This document shows positions 8,712 through 18,167 of a stretch of 64,000 nt of DNA, one piece after another. The stretch is from contig NZ_CAMLHC010000010.1 of the NCBI RefSeq assembly GCF_946479755.1, positions 165,691 to 229,690 of the forward strand, in the 5' to 3' direction. Position 1 is the stretch's first letter. Every line of letters starts with the position of its first letter. The notes under the pieces are model-generated. The model had not been told where the DNA came from. It ran no database searches and saw only the letters and a program-made list of their open reading frames with translations. The position numbers and the translations under genes were made by a program. The DNA is from an uncultured Chitinophaga sp. Lineage in GTDB: Bacteria; Bacteroidota; Bacteroidia; Chitinophagales; Chitinophagaceae.

Positions 8712-9206
8712 TTATTGGTTGCGTTCCCATACCTGGAAGGAGAAAGAATATTCGTTCTTTTCATCCGCTTCATGGCGTTCATCGCTGACGAGCGTCCATT
8801 CGTTGCCGTGTACGGCGGGGAAAAACGCGTCTCCCGGAACAACGGCGTATACCCGTGTAAGGTAGATACGGTCTACCAGGTGCCAGGCCTGTTCGAATAT
8901 CTGGGAACCGCCGGTGATAAAGAGCTCATCACCTTCGAAGGTTTTGGCTTTGCCGATGGCTTCGTCAATAGAAGACACCACATACACGCCGTCCGGCTGA
9001 AAGTCCGTTTGCCGGGTAATGACAATGTTCGGTCGTCCGGGCAGCGGTTTACGCAGCGATTCGAACGTTTTTCTTCCCATGACAATGGGTTTGCCCAGCG
9101 TGGTACTTTTAAAGTACTTCAGGTCTGTTGACAAGCGCCAGGGCAACTGGTTGTTGATGCCGATCACATTGTTTTCGGATGCGGCCACTATAATGGATAC
9201 CCTCAT
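8712..9206 (-). CDS. folA: dihydrofolate reductase
   Basis: NADPH-dependent reduction of dihydrofolate to tetrahydrofolate. The 164-residue length is normal. Visible are the N-terminal IVAASENNVIGINNQLPW loop with the catalytic WRLSTD region (acidic residue that protonates the substrate), the cofactor motifs GRKTFES and PGRPNIVITR, and FITGGSQIFEQA. It follows thyA with a 1-base gap, the classic pairing, because thymidylate synthase produces the dihydrofolate that this enzyme recycles. Confidence 0.95.
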   Translation of the reverse strand: MRVSIIVAASENNVIGINNQLPWRLSTDLKYFKSTTLGKPIVMGRKTFESLRKPLPGRPNIVITRQTDFQPDGVYVVSSIDEAIGKAKTFEGDELFITGGSQIFEQAWHLVDRIYLTRVYAVVPGDAFFPAVHGNEWTLVSDERHEADEKNEYSFSFQVWERNQ

Positions 9207-9207
9207 A

Positions 9208-10029
9208 TCAGATCGCTACGGGTGCTTTGATAGCAGGATGGAACTGGTAGTTTTCCAGTTCGAAATCCTCAAATTTAAAGGCGAACAGGTCTTTCACGTC
9301 CGGGTTTATTTTCATGACCGGGAGCGGGAAAGGTGTTCTGCCCAGCTGCAGCTGCGCTTGCTCCATATGGTTGCTGTACAGGTGCACATCGCCGAAGGTA
9401 TGGATAAAGTCACCCGCGTCGAGGTCGCATACCTGTGCCATCATCATGGTCAGCAGCGCGTAGGAAGCGATATTGAAAGGTACGCCCAGGAATACGTCAG
9501 CGCTGCGCTGATAGAGCTGGCAGCTGAGTTTGCCCCTGGTTTCCCCTTTGGAAGCGTCGGGAGGTGTTACATAAAACTGGAAGAGACAATGGCAGGGGCT
9601 GAGCGCCATTTTGGACAGGTCGCCCACATTCCACGCGTTCACGATGATACGGCGGGAGTCCGGGTTCTTTTTAATCGTTTCCACCGCGATGCTGATCTGG
9701 TCGATCACTTCTCCGGAGGTAGTTTCCCAGCTGCGCCACTGTTTACCGTATACGGGGCCAAGGTCACCATTTTCATCCGCCCATTCATCCCATATGCTGA
9801 CGTTATGTTCTTTCAGCCAGGCAATATTGGTATCACCTTTCAGGAACCACAACAGTTCATATATAATGGATTTGAGATGTAATTTTTTGGTAGTCACCAA
9901 CGGAAATCCTTCGCTGAGGTTGAACCTCATCTGGTATCCGAAGCAGCTGGTGGTACCGGTGCCGGTGCGGTCGGTTTTAACAGCGCCTTCCTTAATAATA
10001 TGTTGTAATAAAGTGAGATATTGTTCCAT
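9208..10029 (-). CDS. thyA: thymidylate synthase
   Basis: Converts dUMP to dTMP using methylenetetrahydrofolate. The 273-residue protein begins [12 protein letters not shown]; a longer frame to 10074 adds 15 residues that are not part of the family. Recognisable are the phosphate-binding KTDRTGTGT, the [11 protein letters not shown] and GPVYGKQWR blocks, the nucleophilic Cys in [12 protein letters not shown], and the [13 protein letters not shown] block [12 protein letters not shown]. It is the first gene of a thyA-folA operon. Confidence 0.96.
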   Translation of the reverse strand: MEQYLTLLQHIIKEGAVKTDRTGTGTTSCFGYQMRFNLSEGFPLVTTKKLHLKSIIYELLWFLKGDTNIAWLKEHNVSIWDEWADENGDLGPVYGKQWRSWETTSGEVIDQISIAVETIKKNPDSRRIIVNAWNVGDLSKMALSPCHCLFQFYVTPPDASKGETRGKLSCQLYQRSADVFLGVPFNIASYALLTMMMAQVCDLDAGDFIHTFGDVHLYSNHMEQAQLQLGRTPFPLPVMKINPDVKDLFAFKFEDFELENYQFHPAIKAPVAI

Positions 10030-10074
10030 AATCAGGCGGCAAGTTACGAGAAAAATATAACCTAAATAAGTCAA

Positions 10075-10356
10075 ATAAAAAAGTTAAAGTCAATCTGAAT
10101 TTTCGTAAACTGGCGTCCAAAATAGCCAAAAGTTACAACAGCATTTTACAGGAAACTACGAAGACTACGAAGACCACTGCCGGACGGCGCGCCACGATAT
10201 TGAAAAGCCTGATACGAGCCTCCCGGTAGCAGAAAACAGAAGATAAAGATTCAACCAAAATCAAATCAAACTTGAACGCCATATTTCCCCATTCACCAAA
10301 ATCTTAATTACGCTAACGTGATTACGCCATCATTTTAATCTAAACCAATTCGTGCT
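10075..10356. other. leader region upstream of the first susC, no gene seen
   Basis: 282 bases between divergent thyA and susC. I see no gene, RNA or convincing promoter. A short tandem repeat (ACTACGAAG twice) is near 10157-10175. Confidence 0.4.
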
Positions 10357-13350
10357 ATGCTTCTACCAAAATCCAGCATGCTGGTGCTGCTTTGCTTATG
10401 CAGTACTCTTGCCTTATTTGCGCAACAGAACATCTCGGGCAGGATCAAAGATGCCACCAATGGCAATGCCATTCCCGGCGCTACCGTGCGCGTGCCCAAC
10501 AGTAACAAGGGCACCATTACGGACGCTGACGGTAAATACCTGATCAGTGTACCGGCATCCGTGTCGCGGCTGATCGTCAGTTATACCGGCTACAAAACAC
10601 AGACGGTGTCCATTCCTCCCGGCGCCACTACCCTGAACGTTTCACTGGAAGAGGATTTCGCCCGGCTGGACGAGATCGTGGTGACGGGTTTGGCGACCAA
10701 TATCAAACGAAGTAACCTGGCCAATGCCGTGGCCACCATTTCAGGCAAAGAACTGAATGGCGTGGCGCCGGCCCAAACTTTTGACGCCGCCCTCAGTGGT
10801 AAAGTCCCCGGCGCGCTGATCACCGCCAACTCCGGCGCTCCCGGCGGCGGTATCTCCGTGAAGCTGCGTGGTATCACCTCTGTTTTCGGTAACTCACAAC
10901 CGCTGTATGTGGTGGACGGTATCTTCTTCAACAACAGCAGCATCCCCGCCGGCCTCAATGATGTAACCGGCGCCGCTACTTCCGGCAACCCCAACAACCA
11001 GGACAACCCGTCCAGCCGTATCGCGGACCTCAACCCGGAAGACATTGAGAACATAGAAGTGCTCAAAGGCGCTTCCGCTGCCGCCCTGTATGGCGCCAAA
11101 GCAGCAGCAGGCGTAATCGTGATCACCACCAAAAAAGGGAAAACCGGTAAAACCAAAGTTACCGTCAACCAGGAAGTGGGCTTCGCCAAAGTACGCCACC
11201 TGGTAGGCGTGCGGAAGTTTACCGCCGAAACAGCCGCCGACCTGGGAGGCAGCGCCGCCAGCGCCGATCCGGATGTGATCGCCGCCCGCGCCGCCATGAA
11301 AGCCCAGTTCGAAGCCGCCCAGGCTGCCGGTAAAATTTATGACTACGAGAAAGAAATCTTCGGTGAGACCGGCCTCATTCTCAATACCGGCGTATCCCTC
11401 AGCGGCGGTTCAGAAAAAACCACGTTCTACCTCGCCGGTAACCGCAGGCAGGAACAGGGCATCGTTAAAAACACCGGTTACTTCAACAACTCATTCCGGC
11501 TGAATATCAATCACCAGATAAATGATCGTTTGTCCGTTGGCGTTACCACCAACTATATCAACTCCTCTGCCGACAGAGGTCTTGGCAACAACGACAACAA
11601 CGGCGTATCTCTCGGCGTGGCCCTTTCCACCACACCGGGCTTTGTGGAACTGCACCCCAATTCCCTCGGCGAATACCCGCGTAACGCATTCGCGGCTTCC
11701 AACCCGATAGAAACACGCGACAAAATGATCAACAACGAAGGCGTGAACCGCTTCGTAGGCGGTGGCAACATCGAATACCGCCTCCAGCAAAGCGAACACT
11801 CCACCACCAAAGTGGCTGTCAGGGCCGGTGTGGACTACTTCAACCTGAAAACCATCGCCGTATTCCCGCGCGACCTCCAGTTTGAGGAAAAAGCCCAGCA
11901 GGGGCATTCCATCCAGGGTAATACGAATAACATCAACACCAATATCCTGGGCTTTGTGGCCAATACCTGGACACCGCATGATAAACTCAGTCTCACCAGC
12001 ACCGCAGGCGCCACACTGGAAACAGGCTATATGGACAATATCGTGACGGTAGCCACTAACCTCGTGTCCGGCCAGACCAACCTCGATGCCAGCGGTAATA
12101 CCGCCACCCGCCAGTTCCGGCAGAAATACCGGGACAACGGTATATTTGTGCAGGAAGACCTCTCCCTGATGGACGCCTTCACCATCAGCGCCGGCGTGCG
12201 TTTCGACCGTTCCACCAACAACGGCGATTATCTCAAATACTACGTGTTCCCCAAAGGCGCTTTCTCCTGGAACATCAGCAAAATGCCTTTCTGGCATGTG
12301 GATAAAGTGGACAACCTGAAAGTGCGCATCGCCTATGGCCAGTCCGGCAACGTACCGCCTTACGGCAGTAAATTCACTGGCATGCTGGGCAGCAACATCG
12401 GCGGGTTCCCCGGTGTACTGGTAGACAACCTGCTGGGCAATCCGGACATCAAACCGGAAAGACAGTCAGAGCTGGAAACCGGTCTCGACATCAGCATCCT
12501 CAACGGCCGTGTGTCGCTGGAAGCTACCTACTATAACAAACGCATCTACGACGTATTGTTAAGACACGCTATCCCCTCTTCCACCGGCTACGCCACAGAA
12601 TGGAAGAACAGCGGCGATCTTACCAACAGCGGCATAGAACTGGGTCTGACCGTTATCCCTGTTAATACCAGCAATTTTAAATGGACTTCCAATATCAACT
12701 GGTGGCGGAACCGCTCCAAAATGACCAAGCTGCTCATTCCGCCTTACGCCATCGGTGCTTTTGGCGCCTCACTGGGCACTTTTTACCTGGAAGAAGGTCA
12801 ACCGGTTACCCAGATCAAAGGTATTGTGGACAATCAGCTGAAACTGATCGGCAATGCAGAACCGAAGTTCCAGATGAGCTTTTATAATGATCTGACATTC
12901 CTCAAGAACTTCTCGTTGCGTTTCCTGATTCACTGGAAAAAAGGTGGTGACAACCTCAACCTGAGCCAGTTGCTGAACGACGGCGGCGGCACCTCGCCTG
13001 ACTATGACGACATGATCAACGGTGTGAAGCTGGGTGCATACCGCCCTGGCGCCGGTGCCGGCGTATACCTGCAGGACGCTTCCTACGTGCGTATCCGTGA
13101 GATCGGCCTGTATTACAATGTTCCGCTGAAGAATACCAAAACCGTGAAAGGTATCCGGCTGGGCGTTTCCGCCAATAACTTTTTCACCTGGACAAAATAT
13201 GTGGGATATGATCCGGAAGTGTCCAACTTCGGCAGCAACACCATTACCACTGCGCAGAGCCGCGGCAGTAACGGTTTATCTACCGGCGTGGACGTAATGC
13301 CTTTCCCGTCCAACAAAAGGGCCAGCTTCCACATAGGCGTCGACTTCTGA
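10357..13350 (+). CDS. SusC/RagA-type TonB-dependent outer-membrane transporter
   Basis: A 997-residue outer-membrane channel that imports a ligand captured by the partner SusD lipoprotein, driven by TonB. A signal peptide of about 22 residues ends in ALFAQQ. A carboxypeptidase-D-like beta-sandwich (about 23-100) carries GATVRVPNSNKGT and YTGYKTQTV, followed by a TonB-box-like DEIVVTG. The plug domain (about 115-235) has the SusC marks LRGITSVFGNSQPLYVVDGI and AAALYGAKAAAGVIVITTKKG. The rest is beta barrel. Unlike the other two SusC proteins of the window it has no STN domain, which fits the absence of a sigma/FecR pair here. The substrate is unknown; no glycan-degrading enzyme is adjacent. 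Confidence 0.93.
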   Translation: MLLPKSSMLVLLCLCSTLALFAQQNISGRIKDATNGNAIPGATVRVPNSNKGTITDADGKYLISVPASVSRLIVSYTGYKTQTVSIPPGATTLNVSLEEDFARLDEIVVTGLATNIKRSNLANAVATISGKELNGVAPAQTFDAALSGKVPGALITANSGAPGGGISVKLRGITSVFGNSQPLYVVDGIFFNNSSIPAGLNDVTGAATSGNPNNQDNPSSRIADLNPEDIENIEVLKGASAAALYGAKAAAGVIVITTKKGKTGKTKVTVNQEVGFAKVRHLVGVRKFTAETAADLGGSAASADPDVIAARAAMKAQFEAAQAAGKIYDYEKEIFGETGLILNTGVSLSGGSEKTTFYLAGNRRQEQGIVKNTGYFNNSFRLNINHQINDRLSVGVTTNYINSSADRGLGNNDNNGVSLGVALSTTPGFVELHPNSLGEYPRNAFAASNPIETRDKMINNEGVNRFVGGGNIEYRLQQSEHSTTKVAVRAGVDYFNLKTIAVFPRDLQFEEKAQQGHSIQGNTNNINTNILGFVANTWTPHDKLSLTSTAGATLETGYMDNIVTVATNLVSGQTNLDASGNTATRQFRQKYRDNGIFVQEDLSLMDAFTISAGVRFDRSTNNGDYLKYYVFPKGAFSWNISKMPFWHVDKVDNLKVRIAYGQSGNVPPYGSKFTGMLGSNIGGFPGVLVDNLLGNPDIKPERQSELETGLDISILNGRVSLEATYYNKRIYDVLLRHAIPSSTGYATEWKNSGDLTNSGIELGLTVIPVNTSNFKWTSNINWWRNRSKMTKLLIPPYAIGAFGASLGTFYLEEGQPVTQIKGIVDNQLKLIGNAEPKFQMSFYNDLTFLKNFSLRFLIHWKKGGDNLNLSQLLNDGGGTSPDYDDMINGVKLGAYRPGAGAGVYLQDASYVRIREIGLYYNVPLKNTKTVKGIRLGVSANNFFTWTKYVGYDPEVSNFGSNTITTAQSRGSNGLSTGVDVMPFPSNKRASFHIGVDF

Positions 13351-13379
13351 TCATTATCTGACTATCAAAACTGAAACAA

Positions 13380-14693
13380 ATGAAAAAGCTTATTATATGC
13401 CTGTCCGGCGCCCTGCTCGCACTAAGCGCCTGCCAGAAAGGAGAAATCAACAGTCTGAATACGCCGGTGGTAGGCGGCATCGTGGTCAACCCCAGCCGCA
13501 GCGATCTTTTTAACCTCGTTACCGGTGCAGAATCGGGGCTGCGTAACAACGCCGGCACCTACCTCGACGGGGTAGGCGTGATGGGCCGCGAGGAATACCG
13601 TTTCTCCGGCTCCGAGCCCCGCTGGACCACCGATATGCTGGGTGGCGGTTCCAAACAACTGGATAACAATACTTTCTACATTACTAACCCATTTGCCGCC
13701 CGTTACCAGGTGGCGCGTCAGTGCTTTATCCTCATGCAGGCGCTGAAAACCACCCGCGCCGAAGTGGCCAGCGACGCACAGAAAAAAGCCTTTCAGGGCT
13801 TCGCCGAAACGCTGATCGGCTACCAGTTGCTGATGAACATCAACATGACCGATTCCAATGGCGCCAGGATCCCGGTGGCCGACAACGCCAACCTGGGCCC
13901 TATCATCACCAACCCCGGCACGGTGCTGGATTCTGTGATAAAATTCCTGGATGCCGGTAAAGCAAGCCTCACCGGGTCCGAAGTGCTTTTCCCGCTCTCC
14001 GACGGGTTCAAGGACTTCAAAACAGCTGCCGGCCTGCTGAAGTTCAACCGTGCGATCGCTGCGAGAGTGCATATCTACCGTAAAAACTGGGCCGCCGCGC
14101 TGACCGCCCTGAATGAATCGTTCTTCGACCTGAATGGTTCTTTCACCATGGGGATATACAGCACCTTCTCTACCAATGGCGGCGACCAGGTCAATCCTAT
14201 GTACCTGCAGCCTAATGCTACCGGTGAAGTAAGGGTGGCCCACCCGTCATTTGCAGCAGATATTCTTCTCAACGATAACCGCCTTAACACCAAAACGGCG
14301 CTCCGTAATGCCGCGGCGAGCAGTGTGGGACTTACCGGCAACCGCGACCTGACGATCTGGCCTACGCTGAGCAGCCCTATCTCCATCATCCGGAATGAGG
14401 AGCTGTTGCTGATTTACGCTGAAGCCAAAATACAACTCAACCAGTTCCCCGATGCGATTGTGGCGCTCAACAGGATCAGGACCGGCCATAACCTGCCGGT
14501 TTATACCGGCGCCGTTACACAGGACGCGCTCATCAACGAGCTGCTCTATAACCGCCGCTATTCCCTGTTCATGGAAGGCCACCGCTGGATAGACATGCGC
14601 CGGTACAAACGGCTTAACCAGCTCCCGGTAGACCGCGCAGGCGATGACGTATGGTCACGGTATCCACTGCCCATGAGCGAAACAAACCAGTAA
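13380..14693 (+). CDS. SusD/RagB-type surface lipoprotein
   Basis: A 437-residue surface lipoprotein that acts as ligand-binding lid on the SusC channel encoded 29 bases upstream. The signal peptide ends in the lipobox LSAC, giving acylated Cys at about residue 19. The C-terminal part carries typical SusD features: EELLLIYAEAKIQL, ALNRIRTGHNL, LLYNRRYSLFMEGHRWIDMRRY. It is somewhat shorter than many SusD proteins (about 500). The operon ends at the strong hairpin directly downstream. Confidence 0.9.
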   Translation: MKKLIICLSGALLALSACQKGEINSLNTPVVGGIVVNPSRSDLFNLVTGAESGLRNNAGTYLDGVGVMGREEYRFSGSEPRWTTDMLGGGSKQLDNNTFYITNPFAARYQVARQCFILMQALKTTRAEVASDAQKKAFQGFAETLIGYQLLMNINMTDSNGARIPVADNANLGPIITNPGTVLDSVIKFLDAGKASLTGSEVLFPLSDGFKDFKTAAGLLKFNRAIAARVHIYRKNWAAALTALNESFFDLNGSFTMGIYSTFSTNGGDQVNPMYLQPNATGEVRVAHPSFAADILLNDNRLNTKTALRNAAASSVGLTGNRDLTIWPTLSSPISIIRNEELLLIYAEAKIQLNQFPDAIVALNRIRTGHNLPVYTGAVTQDALINELLYNRRYSLFMEGHRWIDMRRYKRLNQLPVDRAGDDVWSRYPLPMSETNQ

Positions 14694-14715
14694 TTCATCT
14701 CAAAGAAAAGGGTAT

Positions 14716-14764
14716 AAAAAAGCGAAAACCGCCTGATAGTGTATCAGGCGGTTTTCGCTTTTTT
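14716..14764. terminator. strong intrinsic terminator between susD and proline dehydrogenase
   Basis: Perfect 23-base stem (core GCGAAAACCGCC and its complement) with a 3-base loop, an A run on the left and a T run on the right. It serves both convergent genes. Confidence 0.92.
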
Positions 14765-14782
14765 CTTCTTGTTGGTGTATGA

Positions 14783-15961
14783 TTATATTCCTCTCCTCTT
14801 CATTTCTTTTCTTATCAGCGACAGTTCGCGGCCCATCTGACCAGCGATGGAAGTGTTTTCCTGCGCTCTGCGGATCAGGTAAGGCATCACGTCTTTTACA
14901 GGGCCGTAAGGCAGGTATTTGGTTACGGTGTAGCCGGCGTGCGCCAGGTTGAAGGTGATGTTATCGCTCATGCCCAGCAGCTGTGAGAAGCTCACATGCG
15001 GGTGGTTGTGCGGAATATTTTTCTCGTCCATGGTACGGGCGGCGAGCATGCAGCTGTTTTCGTTGTGGGTACCGATAAATACGCCCAGCTTATCGAGGTT
15101 ATTGAGACAGAACTGTACGGCAGCGTTGTAATCTTTATCAGTGGCTTCTTTGCTGGGCTGGATCGGTGTCGGGTAGTTGTTTTCCGCCGCGCGTTTGTTT
15201 TCTTTTTCCATATAGGCGCCGCGTACCAGTTTAGCGCCGAGGAGGTATCCCTCTTTTGCCGCTTTTTCCAGTGACTGCCGCAGGAAAGGATAACGATCGT
15301 GGCAGTACATCTGGAAGGTATTGTAAACGATCACCTCGTTGCGGTTGAAGAGCGACATCATTTCGTCCGTCAGGTCGTCGACCGGTTTCTGGATCCAGGA
15401 TTCTTCCGCATCGATCAGCAGGCCCACTTTGTACTGTGCCGCTGCTTCCGCTACGGAATGCACGCGGGAGCGGACGCGATTATACTCCTGCTGTTCCTGT
15501 GGTGTAAGGGTATCGCCGCGGTGCACCTTTTCCAGCAGCTCAAAGCGTGCAAAACCGGTGATTTTGATAGCGATGAAAGGGATGTCCGGTTTGCTGGCCG
15601 CGTACTGTATAGCGCGGATAAATTCCGGCACCGCATGATCATAGCTTTCTTCCCCTTCCATAGCTTCCACGCCATAGTCGAGCACTACGCCCACATGGTA
15701 ATTTCCCAGTTGCAGCGCCGTGTGTGCAGCTTCGTCCAGGCTTTCACCTCCGCAGAACTGGGAGAATATGGTGCTTTTGATAATGCCTTTGATCGGTAGC
15801 CTGAGTTTGAACGCCAGCGGAGTAAGTACTGCCCCCATTTTCACCAGCCATGGCTTTCCAATGTTGCTGAAGAGAAAGTTGGCTTTTTTTAACGCCTTGT
15901 CGGTCTTTGCCTCGAATGCAATAGCCGTATTATCGAATGATAAAGTTAGCTGCTTTTCCAT
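14783..15961 (-). CDS. proline dehydrogenase
   Basis: FAD enzyme that oxidises L-proline to pyrroline-5-carboxylate, the first step of proline use. The 392-residue single-domain form lacks the PutA dehydrogenase half. Recognisable are IKITGFARFELLEKV, the FAD/substrate strand LLIDAEESWIQ, VYNTFQMYCHDRYPFL, GAKLVRGAYMEKE with the conserved Arg, FIGTHNENS, and the C-terminal RRAQEN block with two substrate-binding Arg. The start is set at MEKQLTLSF (15961) because the alternative TTG three codons earlier lies inside a TAACTTTG promoter element. The mRNA is then nearly leaderless. Confidence 0.93.
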   Translation of the reverse strand: MEKQLTLSFDNTAIAFEAKTDKALKKANFLFSNIGKPWLVKMGAVLTPLAFKLRLPIKGIIKSTIFSQFCGGESLDEAAHTALQLGNYHVGVVLDYGVEAMEGEESYDHAVPEFIRAIQYAASKPDIPFIAIKITGFARFELLEKVHRGDTLTPQEQQEYNRVRSRVHSVAEAAAQYKVGLLIDAEESWIQKPVDDLTDEMMSLFNRNEVIVYNTFQMYCHDRYPFLRQSLEKAAKEGYLLGAKLVRGAYMEKENKRAAENNYPTPIQPSKEATDKDYNAAVQFCLNNLDKLGVFIGTHNENSCMLAARTMDEKNIPHNHPHVSFSQLLGMSDNITFNLAHAGYTVTKYLPYGPVKDVMPYLIRRAQENTSIAGQMGRELSLIRKEMKRRGI

Positions 15962-15967
15962 GGGGCG

Positions 15968-15999
15968 CAAAGTTAGGGTGCGCCTGAATTCTAAACAAA
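15968..15999 (-). promoter_or_regulatory. promoter of the proline dehydrogenase gene
   Basis: The minus strand carries TTTG (15996-15999), 20 bases, then TAACTTTG (15968-15975). Only 6 bases separate the -7 element from the ATG, so the transcript should start at or next to the start codon. Confidence 0.65.
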
Positions 16000-16277
16000 A
16001 ATCATTATAATATCAGCAGATATTTTTAATAGCATAAACCGAAATTGTCTATTGCTTCTCAAAAATTGTTGCCCCCGAAAAAGTGGGCTGTTCCGCAGTG
16101 GAATTTGGTCGCCGTCCTTCCATCAAATATATTTTAATCAGCATATAACATCTAAACGTAATACCGAAAAAAAATACCGGCGGGGGGCCGGCGGTCCTTC
16201 TGGCGGCTGTGGAAATCTTGCAGGGACCGGTTTATTTTACTTATTTTTAGGCTTTTGCAGATAAACACCCGGAAAAT
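15971..16277. other. intergenic stretch before the orphan FecR-like gene, no gene seen
   Basis: About 300 bases between divergent genes. The proximal end holds the proline dehydrogenase promoter. The rest has an open frame of 70 codons (16052-16264) with no family resemblance, many Cys and Gly residues and no start context, which I do not take as a gene. No sigma-factor remnant was recognised. Confidence 0.4.
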
Positions 16278-17072
16278 ATGAAGAAATCCCGTACTTGGCT
16301 TTATGCATTGATTTTAGTGGCCTTAGGCGTTATTGTTCTACTGACCTGGAAATTACGGGAACCGGCATCGCCGAAAACACCGGCAGAAATCGTTGCCGCG
16401 TTACAGGTACCGGGTGTTCAATATCAGCAACACAAGGGCAAGACCGGCGTTCGTACGGAGATCACTTTGCCTGACAGCACGGAAGTGATCCTGAATTCAG
16501 CATCTACCTTGTATGTTCCGGCCGATTATGCGTCGGGGCACCGCGCTGTGGTGCTGGACGGGGACGCTTTTTTTGAGGTTAAACCCGGCAAAGACAGCTT
16601 TACCGTCACCAGCTCCATCCTCAAAGCCACCGTACTGGGCGCCTCTTTCCGGATGCGTTCTTTTGCCAGCCAGCAGGGAGCCACCTATTACCAGCTGACG
16701 GGTTCCAGCCGGGTGGGCAAGTCCTATCACTCCGCCACCGACAACCAGCCGGAAGTGCTGGAACGCGGACAAATGGTGCTGGCAAACCGGGAGATAGACC
16801 TGATGGAGAAAGAGACCTATCAGCCGGATGAACTGGAGACCTGGCTGTCAGATATCCTTAGTATCAAAAATGCCAATCCTATGGCCGTGTCCCGTACGCT
16901 GGAGGACTGGTTCGGCGTGGAAGTAGAGATGCGCGGCGATGCCTCCAAAGCCCGCATCATCACCGAAGCCCTTTATTTCAACGCCACCCTCGAAGACGTG
17001 CTCAATGATCTGGGCAACCAGCAGGGTTTTAAGTACAAGATTGATCAGAACAAAGTGATGCTCAACTTTTAG
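16278..17072 (+). CDS. orphan FecR-like periplasmic protein lacking the anti-sigma domain
   Basis: A 264-residue protein with the periplasmic half of FecR. One membrane segment (residues 7-24) is followed by the FecR beta domain (EITLPDSTEVILNSASTL, LDGDAFFEVKPGKDSFTVTS, VLGASFRMRSF) and a C-terminal DUF4974-type segment (SRTLEDWFGVEVEM, TLEDVLNDLGNQQGFKYKI). The cytoplasmic anti-sigma segment of about 70 residues normally ahead of the membrane segment is absent, and no sigma factor or SusC gene is adjacent. It therefore cannot hold a sigma factor in the usual way; a signalling or structural role is inference. A terminator follows at 17095-17124. Confidence 0.8.
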   Translation: MKKSRTWLYALILVALGVIVLLTWKLREPASPKTPAEIVAALQVPGVQYQQHKGKTGVRTEITLPDSTEVILNSASTLYVPADYASGHRAVVLDGDAFFEVKPGKDSFTVTSSILKATVLGASFRMRSFASQQGATYYQLTGSSRVGKSYHSATDNQPEVLERGQMVLANREIDLMEKETYQPDELETWLSDILSIKNANPMAVSRTLEDWFGVEVEMRGDASKARIITEALYFNATLEDVLNDLGNQQGFKYKIDQNKVMLNF

Positions 17073-17094
17073 TATATCCCTCAACGTTATACAG

Positions 17095-17124
17095 GCCCGG
17101 TGTACCCACACCGGGCTTTTTTTT
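17095..17124 (+). terminator. intrinsic terminator after the FecR-like gene
   Basis: GCCCGGTGT / ACACCGGGC stem with a 4-base loop and eight T. Confidence 0.93.
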
Positions 17125-17198
17125 ATGATGACCTGACGGCCTGCGCCGCCGATTCCCGCGGCATTTTTGTAATTTTAGTACAATCAAAGCGCTCCATT

Positions 17199-18044
17199 AT
17201 GAAAAAGCTATCCTTATTGCTGCTGATGCTGGGCAGCGCACTCGGACTGTCGGCACAGACAGCGCCGTGTTGCCATACAGACGCCGTCACAGAATTTACC
17301 GGGCTTGCTAACCGGGAAGACTTCCGGATGGCACACAAGGACCCTCTCCCCTATACCTACCAGGGAACAGCCGGTACCGAAGTGAGCTTCCAGGCCCCCG
17401 ACGGCAAAACAGCCTACGGCTTCCTGTTTAAGGCGAAAAAACCTACCGATAAATACCTGTTTGTATACCAGGAATGGTACGGGCTGAACGACTATGTCAA
17501 AAAAGAATCCGAAAAGCTTTACAACGATCTGGGCGGAGCGGTGAACGTACTGGCGGTGGACATGTACGACAAGGTAGTAGCTACCAACCGCGAGGAAGCG
17601 GCCAAGGCCATGCAGTCCGTCCCCCGGGAGCGGCTGAAAGCGATCATGGAAGGGGCCCGTGATTATGCCGGCAAACCCGCGCATATCGTCACGCTGGGCT
17701 GGTGTTTTGGCGGGGCGATCGCGCTGCAGTCAGCGCTGATCAATGGTGACAGGAACCTGGGTACGGTGATGTATTACGGTATGCCGGAAAAAGACGTGAA
17801 CGCACTGAAACGGCTGCATGGGCCGGTATTAGGGTTGTTTGCCAATAAGGACAAAGGCATCACCCCACAGGTGGTAGATGAGTTTGAACAAAACATGCAA
17901 AAGGCGGGTAAAACGCTGACGGTTAAACGTTACGATGCGGAGCATGCCTTCGCCAACCCCAGCAACCCTATCTACAACAGCGAAGCCACGAAAGATGCGT
18001 ATTCGCATACATTGAATTTTCTGAAGAAACAGTTCAAGCTATAG
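17199..18044 (+). CDS. secreted dienelactone hydrolase family protein
   Basis: A 281-residue alpha/beta hydrolase exported by an N-terminal signal peptide (MKKLSLLLLMLGSALGLSAQ). The nucleophile is the Cys in LGWCFGGAIAL, as in dienelactone hydrolases, with an acidic residue and the His in AEHAFANPSNPIY completing the triad. The pattern FVYQEWYGLNDYVKKES matches the conserved early block of the family. The substrate is unknown; Bacteroidota carry many such exported members unrelated to chloroaromatic catabolism. The start follows from the signal peptide; the frame is open upstream to 17100. It is transcribed alone, with a possible TAATTTTA -7 element just upstream and a clear terminator downstream. 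Confidence 0.85.
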   Translation: MKKLSLLLLMLGSALGLSAQTAPCCHTDAVTEFTGLANREDFRMAHKDPLPYTYQGTAGTEVSFQAPDGKTAYGFLFKAKKPTDKYLFVYQEWYGLNDYVKKESEKLYNDLGGAVNVLAVDMYDKVVATNREEAAKAMQSVPRERLKAIMEGARDYAGKPAHIVTLGWCFGGAIALQSALINGDRNLGTVMYYGMPEKDVNALKRLHGPVLGLFANKDKGITPQVVDEFEQNMQKAGKTLTVKRYDAEHAFANPSNPIYNSEATKDAYSHTLNFLKKQFKL

Positions 18045-18076
18045 GCATCCGGATTTCGCAGACCGGACAAAAAATG

Positions 18077-18112
18077 AAGACCGAAGCAAGTGATCGTTGC
18101 TTCGGTCTTTTT
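18077..18112 (+). terminator. intrinsic terminator after the dienelactone hydrolase gene
   Basis: 13-base stem AAGACCGAAGCAA / TTGCTTCGGTCTT, 7-base loop, T run. Confidence 0.93.
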
Positions 18113-18167
18113 ATTCGTTTTTTATCTCCGCGAAATCAAAAAAATCGCACATCAAAAAATCTTCGGC

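Noticed and set aside
10249..10260. ATTCAACCAAAA shared with 43459-43470 upstream of another susC
   Set aside because: A 12-base A-rich match at different distances from the start codons; could be chance, and the third susC lacks it.
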